Position numbers and translations under genes: made by a program. The notes beneath the pieces are model-generated. The model was given only the letters and a program-made list of their open reading frames with translations, made no database searches and had not been told where the DNA came from. A stretch of DNA of 33,283 nt from Actinomycetes bacterium (lineage in GTDB: Bacteria > Actinomycetota > Acidimicrobiia > Acidimicrobiales > CADCSY01), in assembly GCA_025464025.1 (NCBI GenBank), contig JAODBP010000023.1, positions 1 through 33,283 on the forward strand, read 5' to 3'. This document shows, piece after piece, positions 8,231-14,338 of the stretch. How positions within the stretch are numbered: position 1 is the first letter of the stretch; the number at the start of each line of letters is the position of its first letter.

Positions 8231-9343
8231 TCATGACGGGTCCGTTCCAGTCCTCAGTGAGTCCTCAGCCGGTTGAGAGAGTGCCTCGTCGAGCACCGAT
8301 CGCGCGACGTCTTCGTCCGCTGGCATCAGGTGGGCGTAGGTGTTCAAGGTGATGACGGGGGATGCGTGGCCGAGCCAGTCGGCGACCGCCTTCACGGAGA
8401 CGCCGCGCGACAGCAGCGTCGACGCGAACGTGTGCCGGAGGTCGTGGTAGCGGAGCCCCGGAGCCCCGGCCTTCTTCACCGCGGTGCGCCAGGGGTTGCC
8501 GAACTTGTCGGCGTCGACGGGCTCGCCGGCCGGGGTGCGGAGCAGTAGCTGGTCGTTCTCAGCCGGGAACGCTCGTAGGTGCTCGCTGAGGGCCGTCAGG
8601 ACGACCGCGGCGAGCGGAACGGTCCGGTTGGAGCTCGCCGTCTTGACCGGGCCCAGAACGGGCTGCGGGACGTTGCGGCTGATGAGCTGGCGGTCGACTC
8701 GCACCGTGCGCCGCAGGAACTCGATCCGGTCGACGGAGAGGCCGCTCAGCTCACCCTGACGCAGGCCGGCGCCCACGCCGAGTGACACGGCCACCTTCAG
8801 CCAGTCAGGCAGTGCGGCCTCGACGCGTGCGACCACCTCGAGCGGGACCGGCTGGACCTTCCGTCCCTCGTTCTTCGGGAGTCGAGCACGGTAGGTGGGG
8901 TTTCTCGTCTTCAGGAGACCGTCGTCGATCGCCCCGTTGAACATCTGGCCGGCGTGCTGGACCACTACGGCGACGGTGCTCGGCGCCAGCTTCAGCCCGG
9001 CGGCGAACGACTCGATGTCGGCCCGCCTCACGGCAGTCAGCGGCCGCTTCCCGAGGATCGGCAGGACGTGCCTGTCGAACGACACCTCTACGGTGGCCTG
9101 GGTGCCGCTCCGCCAAGCCGGCTTCATCCGCGGCAGCCACGTCGAGCGGTAGTAATCTTCGACGGTTAGGCGTGCCGACTCCGGCGTGAGGTAGGTGCCG
9201 GAGAGGATGGCGTGCTGGACGGCCACAAGGTGTCGCTCGGCATCCATCTTCCGGTCGAACGACTTCGTGAGCTGGGGGCCTCCGGGGTGCTCGCGCCACC
9301 GAGCCCGGAACTTGCCATTCGGACGCTTATCGATGCTGGCCAT
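8231..9343 (-). CDS. int: Phage-type tyrosine integrase
   Basis: It catalyses site-specific recombination between the 3' end of recG and the element's attP. The 370-residue protein starts MASIDKRPNGKFRARWREHP, an arm-binding N-terminal domain, then a SAM-like core-binding domain (about 60-160) and the catalytic domain. Catalytic residues visible are Arg195 (GAGLRQGELS), Lys234 (VKTASSNR), His300-x-x-Arg303 (HDLRHTFAS), His326 (LGHASP) and Tyr336 (NTYAHLM), so it looks active. ATG 9343 fits the family start better than a further upstream codon and lies one base after the stop of the regulator gene, implying one transcript. Its last codons overlap the paired octamer sites. Confidence 0.96.
   Translation of the reverse strand: MASIDKRPNGKFRARWREHPGGPQLTKSFDRKMDAERHLVAVQHAILSGTYLTPESARLTVEDYYRSTWLPRMKPAWRSGTQATVEVSFDRHVLPILGKRPLTAVRRADIESFAAGLKLAPSTVAVVVQHAGQMFNGAIDDGLLKTRNPTYRARLPKNEGRKVQPVPLEVVARVEAALPDWLKVAVSLGVGAGLRQGELSGLSVDRIEFLRRTVRVDRQLISRNVPQPVLGPVKTASSNRTVPLAAVVLTALSEHLRAFPAENDQLLLRTPAGEPVDADKFGNPWRTAVKKAGAPGLRYHDLRHTFASTLLSRGVSVKAVADWLGHASPVITLNTYAHLMPADEDVARSVLDEALSQPAEDSLRTGTDPS
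8250..8273 (+). promoter_or_regulatory. Left paired octamer arm sites
   Basis: GTCCTCAG occurs at 8250-8257 and 8261-8268, 11 bp apart (one helical turn). The second copy extends to GTCCTCAGCCGGT, which also occurs at 22539-22551. The sites lie inside the 3' coding end of the integrase gene. Arm-type integrase sites are the simplest reading. Confidence 0.65.
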
Positions 9344-9344
9344 C

Positions 9345-10007
9345 TCAGGCCCCCTTCTCGAGTAGGCGCTCCGCTGCTTCGGTGAGTACCCCACCCGATC
9401 GGCCCTGGCCGACCGAGGTCAAGAGCCCTCGTTCCCGAGCGGTGAACAGGTAGTTCCTGGCAGTCGAGGGGCTGACGGTCAGGCGCCTTGCCAGCTCGGC
9501 GACCGGTGCCTTCACACCGTCGTCGAGCAAGCCGACGTAGATGGCTGCGATCACTGCATAGTGTCGATCGCCCCGTCCCGCGGCTCCGGGGCGAGGTCGC
9601 TCGTCGAGCTCGGCGAGGACCGTCTCGGCGTACTCCGCTCCCCGCTCCGCTCCCAGCACCGCCACCTCTAGCTCAGGGTGGCCACGGCGCACCACATCAC
9701 GGAGGTGCTCGGCTGACGCCCGGACGGCGCGTGCATGGTCTGCAAGGCGAGTGCGCACGGCTCGCTGCATGAGGCCTACCGGTACCGATCGCAGGTCCCG
9801 CGTGCCGATCATGCCGTGCGTCAGCCCGACGGTCGGGTCGTAGATCGCCCGTACCCGCAGTTCGGTGACCCGTCCGTCCGGTTCGACGTGGATGTGGAAC
9901 GAGAGGCTCGGCGCCTGGCTCCAGCGCAGCTCTGCATCCACGCCCTCGTTGTTCGTCGCGTTCAGCTCGACCACGGACACGGCGTCGGTATCCCTTCTTG
10001 GTGTCAC
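9345..10007 (-). CDS. Winged-HTH regulator upstream of int
   Basis: I do not recognise a named family for this 220-residue protein. The C-terminal third (about 150-205) reads VAELARRLTVSPSTARNYLFTARERGLL, a clear helix-turn-helix that resembles replication-initiator or GntR/MarR-type wings. The N-terminal half is beta-rich (SLSFHIHVEPDGRVTELRVRAIYDP) and may bind a ligand or oligomerise. It is one base upstream of int and divergent from the excisionase gene, the place of an immunity or integration-control repressor. GTG 10007 is supported by TATCTT ending six bases upstream (leaderless pattern); GTG 9980 is another possible start. Confidence 0.75.
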   Translation of the reverse strand: MTPRRDTDAVSVVELNATNNEGVDAELRWSQAPSLSFHIHVEPDGRVTELRVRAIYDPTVGLTHGMIGTRDLRSVPVGLMQRAVRTRLADHARAVRASAEHLRDVVRRGHPELEVAVLGAERGAEYAETVLAELDERPRPGAAGRGDRHYAVIAAIYVGLLDDGVKAPVAELARRLTVSPSTARNYLFTARERGLLTSVGQGRSGGVLTEAAERLLEKGA

Positions 10008-10013
10008 AAGGCC

Positions 10014-10042
10014 AAGATAGTAGATAGTGCGTCCTACTGTCT
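10014..10042. promoter_or_regulatory. Divergent switch region of regulator and excisionase genes
   Basis: An inverted repeat AGATAGTAG (10015-10023) / CTACTGTCT (10034-10042), one mismatch, overlaps the two opposite -10 boxes: TATCTT on the minus strand (10019-10014) for the regulator and TACTGT on the plus strand (10035-10040) for xis. Each box lies six bases before its start codon. A tandem heptamer AGATAGT AGATAGT spans 10015-10028. The region is markedly AT-rich for this genome. Confidence 0.6.
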
Positions 10043-10046
10043 AGAT

Positions 10047-10253
10047 ATGGGAACCAGTGAGAGCAATCCCCGCCCGCTCGCCGGGTCGGCGGAGGTCGCC
10101 GAATTCCTCGGCGTCCCCGTGGCGACCTTGGACCAGTGGGCGTACCGAGGCGTTGGCCCGAGGTTCAGCAAGGTCGGCCGTCACCGCCGCTATCGCTGGT
10201 CTGACGTCGAGGAGTACGTCGAGGCCAATGCCAGCGAGCCGCGCTCAGCCTGA
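10047..10253 (+). CDS. xis: MerR/excisionase-type HTH protein
   Basis: This 68-residue DNA-binding protein reads GSAEVAEFLGVPVATLDQWAYRGVGPRFSKVGRHRRYRWSDVEEYVE, the standard single winged-HTH fold of phage excisionases and AlpA-like activators. It would direct excision by the integrase or act as an early regulator. ATG 10047 lies six bases after TACTGT, so it is probably translated from a leaderless mRNA. The stop overlaps the next ATG (TGATG), starting a chain of coupled genes that runs to 11712. At least two more HTH genes of the same kind lie in the element (12344 and 19584), so which one is the true excisionase is an inference from its position opposite int. Confidence 0.8.
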   Translation: MGTSESNPRPLAGSAEVAEFLGVPVATLDQWAYRGVGPRFSKVGRHRRYRWSDVEEYVEANASEPRSA

Positions 10254-10495
10254 TGAGCCCGCCGAACAGATCGACCACCACCCGCACGGCCGCCCGACGA
10301 GGGGCGGGGGAGAAGGCCGTCCGCCGGGACGTGATCATCCAGTGCCGCAGGTGCAAGTGCCAGGGCACCGGTCGGATCACCGCCGCTGGCCTCCTCACGA
10401 CCGTCTCGGTGGCCGCCTACCGGGAGGCCGGCGTCTGGTGGCACAACAGGTGCGGTGGGACCTTCGCAGGGTTCGACACGGCGGTGCGACGCTGA
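10253..10495 (+). CDS. Small Cys-rich (zinc-ribbon-like) protein
   Basis: This 80-residue basic protein has an N-terminal Ser/Thr/Arg-rich tail and then CRRCKC (Cys31, Cys34, Cys36), with His64 and Cys67 near the C-terminus (WWHNRCGGTFAGF). The spacing suits a zinc ribbon or treble-clef site. I recognise no family. The ATG overlaps the xis stop by one base and its own TGA overlaps the next ATG, so it belongs to the early operon. Confidence 0.7.
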   Translation: MSPPNRSTTTRTAARRGAGEKAVRRDVIIQCRRCKCQGTGRITAAGLLTTVSVAAYREAGVWWHNRCGGTFAGFDTAVRR

Positions 10496-10701
10496 TGGCG
10501 CCGCGGCTGTGCCCGACGTGCCAGGGACCGCTCGAGGCGGAGACAATCGGCCGGCGCTCGGTGGAGGGCGTGCAGGTCGGCTACTGCCACCGGTGCAATG
10601 TCGTGTACCTGCCGGGCGGCGGTGGGCCCGGCTCGGACTACCCGACGTCCTCGGCGGACCGGCGCGAGCGAGAGGGCTACGGCGGCCCAGGAGCCGCATG
10701 A
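10495..10701 (+). CDS. Small zinc-ribbon protein
   Basis: The 68-residue product begins MAPRLCPTCQGPLEAETIG and has two CxxC pairs (Cys6/Cys9 and Cys31/Cys34 in YCHRCNVVYLP), a compact zinc ribbon like those of TFIIB or phage accessory proteins. The C-terminal tail is Gly-rich and disordered. It overlaps its neighbours by ATGA on both sides, so it is made together with the preceding Cys-rich protein and the replication-type protein. A role in replication or transcription takeover is possible but not shown. Confidence 0.72.
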   Translation: MAPRLCPTCQGPLEAETIGRRSVEGVQVGYCHRCNVVYLPGGGGPGSDYPTSSADRREREGYGGPGAA

Positions 10702-11270
10702 CCTGGGCGAAGCTGGACGACGGATTCGTCGACCACCCGAAGGTCGACCCGCTCAGCGACGGCGCGTTCCGTCTTCACGTCGCCGGCATCGTCATGTGCT
10801 CCCGCCTGCTCACCGACGGCTTCGTCGCACATGACAGGGCGACCCGGCTGGTGCCCCGCTTCAAGAAGTCCCAGCTCGGCGAGCTCGAGGCGGCAGGCCT
10901 CTGGGTCCGGGTCGAGGGTGGCTGGCTGATCCACGACTACCTCGACTTCAACCCGGGCGCCGAGCAGGTGAAGGCCGATCGGGCGAAGGCGGCCGAACGG
11001 CAGCGTCGATGGAAGGCCAGCCGCAGGGGTGACGGTGTGACTAACGCCGTTAGCGACGGTGTGACTAACGCTGCCCCGACCCGACCCGGCCCGAAGGGCC
11101 TTGGGTCGGGTGGTACTTCACCCCGCGCGGTGGAGCCGCCGGCCCCGCCTTCCGCGGCCGGCTGGGCTGCAACCGATGACGACGACCAGCCAGAACAACC
11201 GGACGTCGTCCGCAACCTCGACGGCGTCGCCCGAGCCCGAGCACAGCTGCGAGACGAGGGCGCAGCATGA
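10698..11270 (+). CDS. Phage replication-initiator-like protein
   Basis: The 190-residue product starts MTWAKLDDGFVDHPKVDPLS and continues with AFRLHVAGIVMCSRLLTDGFV, GELEAAGLWVRVEGGWLIHDYLDFNP and a basic AERQRRWKASRR helix. This N-terminal winged-helix layout is typical of actinophage replication-initiation or DnaT-like proteins encoded beside small early genes. The C-terminal half (from about residue 112) is low-complexity, and its DNA carries two 17-bp direct repeats and a strong hairpin, which may be the element's origin as in lambda O. No helicase or primase gene is found beside it. Function is inferred from family resemblance and context. Confidence 0.68.
   Translation: MTWAKLDDGFVDHPKVDPLSDGAFRLHVAGIVMCSRLLTDGFVAHDRATRLVPRFKKSQLGELEAAGLWVRVEGGWLIHDYLDFNPGAEQVKADRAKAAERQRRWKASRRGDGVTNAVSDGVTNAAPTRPGPKGLGSGGTSPRAVEPPAPPSAAGWAATDDDDQPEQPDVVRNLDGVARARAQLRDEGAA
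11031..11111. repeat. Iteron-like repeats and hairpin inside the replication gene
   Basis: GACGGTGTGACTAACGC occurs at 11031-11047 and 11055-11071 (24-bp period), with the palindrome CTAACGcCGTTAG (11041-11053) bridging them. ACCCGACCC (11079-11087) and GGCCC (11088-11092) then pair with GGGCC (11096-11100) and GGGTCGGGT (11103-11111) around a 3-nt loop with a TT bulge. It is a candidate replication origin. Confidence 0.5.
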
Positions 11271-11506
11271 TCCGAGAGAACGCTGTGGCGAAGGCCAGGC
11301 GCTACCTGGCCGAAGGGCGCTTGATCGTTACCGCTCTCGACCAGCGCCACGTCACCGCAACATGCCGAGGTGACGGAGCACTGCACCAGCTCGCATGGGA
11401 CGCCACCAACGGCTGGCGCTGCAGCTGCCCGGCTCGAGGACGATGCGCCCATCTCCTCGCCCTCGGCGCCGTCACAGCCGTCGACCTCGCCGGGGCGCAG
11501 CGATGA
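11267..11506 (+). CDS. SWIM-type zinc-finger small protein
   Basis: This 79-residue protein contains Cys52-x-Cys54-x5-Cys60-x-His62 (CSCPARGRCAHLLAL), which matches the CxCxnCxH SWIM zinc-finger pattern. Before it are a short helix (AVAKARRYLAEGRLIVTALD) and a beta hairpin (HVTATCRGDGALHQLAW). SWIM fingers bind DNA or protein partners in helicases, transposases and recombination factors. It overlaps the replication-type gene and the next zinc-ribbon gene by ATGA. The stand-alone SWIM module is a familiar actinobacterial mobile-element gene. Confidence 0.75.
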   Translation: MIRENAVAKARRYLAEGRLIVTALDQRHVTATCRGDGALHQLAWDATNGWRCSCPARGRCAHLLALGAVTAVDLAGAQR

Positions 11507-11712
11507 ACCGCCGTCGACGCATCTGTGCCCACTGCGGCGCCAGCTTCACGCTGCCCGACGAAGCGTCGAAGCTCGAGCGGTCTGTGGCCCGTGCCGTCAG
11601 CGCACGATCAACGTCAGCGCCATCAGCACGACGCCGGCAGCGGCGAGCATCAGCATCAGGGTTCCGTACAGGCCGAAGAGCCCGTTGTCGATGGCCAGCA
11701 GCACGACCGTGA
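11503..11712 (+). CDS. Zinc-ribbon small protein, possibly frameshifted
   Basis: The ATG overlaps the stop of the SWIM-protein gene. The first 25 residues (RRRICAHCGASFTLPDEASKLE) are a good half zinc ribbon. After about base 11580 the frame becomes Arg/Ser/Ala-rich low-complexity sequence with poor GC3. A shift of -1 near AAGCTCGAGCGG would bring in VCGPCRQRTINV from the adjacent frame and complete a CxxC...CxxC ribbon. The annotated 69-codon frame may therefore be a broken gene, or its natural end may lie near 11600. The rest of its 3' part overlaps a small membrane-protein frame on the other strand. Confidence 0.5.
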   Translation: MNRRRRICAHCGASFTLPDEASKLERSVARAVSARSTSAPSARRRQRRASASGFRTGRRARCRWPAARP

Positions 11713-11773
11713 CACAGGCGCAGAACGCGATTGCGACTCCGCCGGCAATCCATGCGACCTCGACGCCCACCAC
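11597..11773 (-). CDS. Possible two-helix membrane microprotein
   Basis: Reading the reverse complement from GTG 11773 gives 58 residues with two hydrophobic segments, AWIAGGVAIAFCACVTVVLLA (about 7-27) and YGTLMLMLAAAGVVLMALTL (about 36-55), joined by IDNGLFGL. Codon third positions are mostly G or C, as in real genes here. Against it, there is no clear ribosome site and it overlaps the 3' end of the plus-strand zinc-ribbon gene. It runs the same way as the terminase-small-like gene at 11835, so a short minus-strand operon is possible. A phage-type holin or superinfection-exclusion peptide would look like this, but that is speculation. Confidence 0.35.
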   Translation of the reverse strand: MVGVEVAWIAGGVAIAFCACVTVVLLAIDNGLFGLYGTLMLMLAAAGVVLMALTLIVR

Positions 11774-11834
11774 GACGGTGGACTGTACGGGAGCAGGTGA
11801 AATAACCCGTGGAGCCCGAGACGGCCACGAAGTT

Positions 11835-12236
11835 TTAGCGACGAGTGCAGGTGCGCAGCGGAAAGTTCGGACGACTCAAGAGGCTCCTGACCCTCGTAGT
11901 CACCGTTCTTTGTGTGGAGGAATTCCCGACGCCACCGGCACGAACTTCCGGGGGGAGACGGTTGATTGCTGGGGCGCCATCCTCGGCTTCCTCCTCCGCA
12001 GCGGCCTGCAAGATCTCGATGTCCTTGGCGATCTCCAACAGACGACGGGTCAGCGCAGCCAGATCACGGGCCGGCGTCGACTCGTCCTGCACCGCCTTCG
12101 CCACCCGAGCTCGCATGGCGAGCAACAGGTCCAGGCGATCGCCATCCGCTGCCGCCGACGTGACCGTGTGGCGACGACGCTGCGCCTTCTCTCCTGCCGA
12201 GACGACCCGGAGAGCTGCCTTCTTCACAGCAGCCAT
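11835..12236 (-). CDS. Phage terminase small-subunit-like protein
   Basis: The 133-residue product has the core DRLDLLLAMRARVAKAVQDESTPARDLAALTRRLLEIAKDIEIL (about 33-76), a helical segment common in actinophage proteins annotated as terminase small subunits or packaging accessory proteins. A Lys/Arg-rich N-terminus and a disordered basic C-terminus flank it. ATG 12236 is chosen over an upstream start because GGAGGT stands about nine bases before it. It is the only structural-cluster gene on the minus strand. No large terminase accompanies it, so if it works it must redirect another phage's packaging motor. The family call is moderate. Confidence 0.55.
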   Translation of the reverse strand: MAAVKKAALRVVSAGEKAQRRRHTVTSAAADGDRLDLLLAMRARVAKAVQDESTPARDLAALTRRLLEIAKDIEILQAAAEEEAEDGAPAINRLPPEVRAGGVGNSSTQRTVTTRVRSLLSRPNFPLRTCTRR

Positions 12237-12343
12237 GCGGACCACCTCCGACGTGGGATGTGGAAAAGACCTCGGGTCACACACACGGATGACTACGAGG
12301 GTCAGATCCGGGCGAAGTCGTCCCAACTTTCGGCGGCCGACTC

Positions 12344-12778
12344 GTGAGCCGGCGTCGTTCGGGGCCGTTCGTCGGCATCGCTGTGGATGCCGAGGACGTG
12401 CCGTTCCTGTGGGCGCTCCTGCGGGACGGCGTTCGTCGAGCCCGGTTCGAGCGGTGGACCCTGTCGGCGGACCAGGAGGCGCTGCTCTCGAGCCTGGAGC
12501 AGATGGCGTCCGCTCAGCAGCGGCGGCTGTCGTCGGCGTCTGGGCTCGTCGAGGACGTCACAAGTGCAGTGCCTCGGCCGAGGCTCACGGTGAAGGAGGC
12601 GAGCGCCTTGCTGGAGCGGGCTGACCGCACGGTGGTGGACATGATCCACGACGGCGTCCTGGATGGCCGGATGGTGGGTGGCCGGTGGCAGATCGACGCT
12701 GGCGACGTGTATCGGCAGATCGACATCGGCGGTGATCGGCGGTCATCGGCGGCCGATGCTGAGGATGCCTGCGCATGA
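12344..12778 (+). CDS. HTH (excisionase-family) DNA-binding protein
   Basis: The 144-residue protein has a helical N-terminal half (VPFLWALLRDGVRRARFERWTLSADQEALLSSLEQM) and a C-terminal MerR/excisionase-type HTH (about 80-127): LTVKEASALLERADRTVVDMIHDGVLDGRMVGGRWQIDAGDV. It is not related over its full length to the small xis at 10047. It starts at GTG 12344, just before the prohead protease cluster, and its TGA overlaps the next ATG. It may regulate the late genes or occupy the place where terminase is normally found. No specific function is recognised. Confidence 0.75.
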   Translation: MSRRRSGPFVGIAVDAEDVPFLWALLRDGVRRARFERWTLSADQEALLSSLEQMASAQQRRLSSASGLVEDVTSAVPRPRLTVKEASALLERADRTVVDMIHDGVLDGRMVGGRWQIDAGDVYRQIDIGGDRRSSAADAEDACA

Positions 12779-13425
12779 TCGCCACCATGAGCACACCGAC
12801 GCCGAAGGAGCTGGCCCGAGACCTGGTCAGCGACCTGCCGAACCTCGACGAGCTGACCGCCGTGGAGACCGAGCTCGCAGGCCTACCGGCGGCCGTGGAT
12901 GCCGCCCTGGACGCTGACGACGAGGACGAGGTCGTGCGGCTGCAAGGTCGTCGGCTGGTGCTCGAGCGGGCCGTGGAGCGGCTCCGTCCGCTGGCGGCCC
13001 GGGAGATCGCCGATGCGCTCGAGGAGCGTCACACGGCGATGGCAGCCGAAGCGATCGCAGCGGCTGAGCGCTACGCCGACGTCGTCCGCGCGATCCAGCC
13101 GCAGATCGCTGAGGCGAAGGCGGCGATGGAGCGGGCGCGGCAGGACGCCCAGCAGGTCATCTACGACATCGACCGGGCCCGGGCAGCGGTCGGGCTGATG
13201 TCGCTCGGAGCCGGTGTTCAAGGCGTCACGGACGCGGAGATGGTGGAGAAGTTCCTCGCCGACCACGTGCTGCCGAAGGTGATGATGGACGGCCGACCTC
13301 CGTGGGAGGCGCCGGGCGCGCCGTACAAGGAGCAGCTGGGCGACCTGGTCACGATGCGTGACCCGCGCGAGGACCAGCGCATCAAGGCTGGCGGCGTCTT
13401 CACGATGCCGAGGCCGAACTTCTGA
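12775..13425 (+). CDS. Helical protein ahead of prohead protease, unknown
   Basis: This 216-residue, largely alpha-helical acidic protein has heptad-like stretches (LERAVERLRPLAAREIADALEERH, and AEAKAAMERARQDAQQVIYD) that suggest a coiled coil between about residues 50 and 145. The C-terminus (GAPYKEQLGDLVTMRDPREDQRIKAGGVFTMPRP) is conserved-looking and non-helical. It overlaps both neighbours, with the ATG at 12775 inside the previous stop and the TGA at the protease ATG. ATG 12787 is an alternative start. Its position before a prohead protease suits a scaffold or portal-substitute, but no such family is recognised. Confidence 0.7.
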   Translation: MIATMSTPTPKELARDLVSDLPNLDELTAVETELAGLPAAVDAALDADDEDEVVRLQGRRLVLERAVERLRPLAAREIADALEERHTAMAAEAIAAAERYADVVRAIQPQIAEAKAAMERARQDAQQVIYDIDRARAAVGLMSLGAGVQGVTDAEMVEKFLADHVLPKVMMDGRPPWEAPGAPYKEQLGDLVTMRDPREDQRIKAGGVFTMPRPNF

Positions 13426-14069
13426 TGGCCGACGAGTTCGAGCAGCGGACCCTCGTCGAGCCCGTCGAGTTCCGATCGCACGGCAGGTCGCTCGTCGCCT
13501 CGGGAGTGGCGATGCGGTACGGCTCGAAGTCGAAGCCGATCGGCGGCCAGTTCCGGGAGGTGTTCACCCCCGGTGCCTTCACGAAGACGATCGCCGAGCA
13601 GGACGTCCGCTCCCACAACGAGCACGGCGGCCCCTACCTCGGCCGCTCCGGCAACGGGTCGCTCGTCCTGACCGACACCCGCAGCGAGCTCGGCTACGAG
13701 CTGGCACTGCCGGACACGTCCGCCGGACGTGATGCCGCCGTGCTCCTCGAGCGCGGCGACATCAAGGGTTCGTCGATCGGCTTCCGGGCGATCCCGGCAG
13801 CCGATCGGTGGTCGAAGGACACGGACGGCATGGCGCTCCGCACCGTCGGGGAGGCTCGCCTCTTCGTCGTCGACCTCGTGGTCGCACCGGCTTACGACGC
13901 CTCGACCTCCGAGCTGGCGCTCCGGTCCCTCGAGCGGGCCCGTGCGGCCGGCGTCATCGGTTCCGGCAGCAGTCATCGTCCGTCCGCCGAGTTCGCCGAC
14001 ATCCAGACGATCCTCACCGGTGTCGTGCCCCATCGTGTGCAGGCGTCGAAGGCCTGGTGGTCGGCTTGA
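13425..14069 (+). CDS. HK97-family prohead protease
   Basis: This serine protease normally cleaves the scaffold and the N-terminal delta domain of the major capsid protein in maturing heads. The 214-residue product shows the S78/U35 pattern: GGQFREVFTPGAFTKTI, catalytic His64 in SHNEHGGPYLGR, Ser116/Ser117 in DIKGSSIGFRA, and the strand EARLFVVDLVVAPAYDAS. These match active members in order and spacing. No major capsid gene follows it, which is unusual: in HK97-like phages portal, protease and capsid genes are adjacent. It overlaps the preceding stop (TGATG) and is coupled to the following small gene through TTGA. Confidence 0.9.
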   Translation: MADEFEQRTLVEPVEFRSHGRSLVASGVAMRYGSKSKPIGGQFREVFTPGAFTKTIAEQDVRSHNEHGGPYLGRSGNGSLVLTDTRSELGYELALPDTSAGRDAAVLLERGDIKGSSIGFRAIPAADRWSKDTDGMALRTVGEARLFVVDLVVAPAYDASTSELALRSLERARAAGVIGSGSSHRPSAEFADIQTILTGVVPHRVQASKAWWSA

Positions 14070-14338
14070 GCGACCTCCTCGACCTCAAGCAGTTGATCGC
14101 CAGCAGGTCAGCGCTCCCGGCCGTGCAGCGGATCGCCCTCGAGCGTCCGACGACGATCAACGAGGCCGGCGCCATCATCCAAGACGAGGTCGGCGTCGCC
14201 ATCGATGGCGAACTCGCGCTGCTCCTGATCGTCGAGCTCGCCGCGCTGGCGGCGAGCGCCGTCAACACGCTCGCCTCGTTGAGCGGCCACGACGTAGTGG
14301 CCGTCTGCACTGCGCTGGGGTGTCATCGGGTTGTCTGA
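14066..14338 (+). CDS. Small helical protein between protease and tape measure
   Basis: This 90-residue protein of unknown family contains a hydrophobic stretch DGELALLLIVELAALAASAVNTLASL (about 47-72) that could be a membrane helix or a buried helix. The start is ambiguous: TTG 14066 overlaps the protease stop, and GTG 14057 is in frame. Its end overlaps the tape-measure start by eight bases. In siphophages this slot, just before the tape measure, usually holds two tail-assembly chaperones made by frameshift; this gene resembles neither. Confidence 0.6.
   Translation: MSDLLDLKQLIASRSALPAVQRIALERPTTINEAGAIIQDEVGVAIDGELALLLIVELAALAASAVNTLASLSGHDVVAVCTALGCHRVV

Noticed and set aside
11472..11828. 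118-codon minus-strand frame over the zinc-ribbon region
   Set aside because: Arg-rich shadow; the adjacent minus frame with two hydrophobic helices has better codon use.
12775..13425. Portal or scaffolding protein
   Set aside because: Position fits, but no portal or scaffold motif is seen, so it is left as a helical unknown.
14066..14338. Tail assembly chaperone with programmed frameshift
   Set aside because: No slippery run and no overlapping second frame of chaperone type; only a hydrophobic helix is visible.
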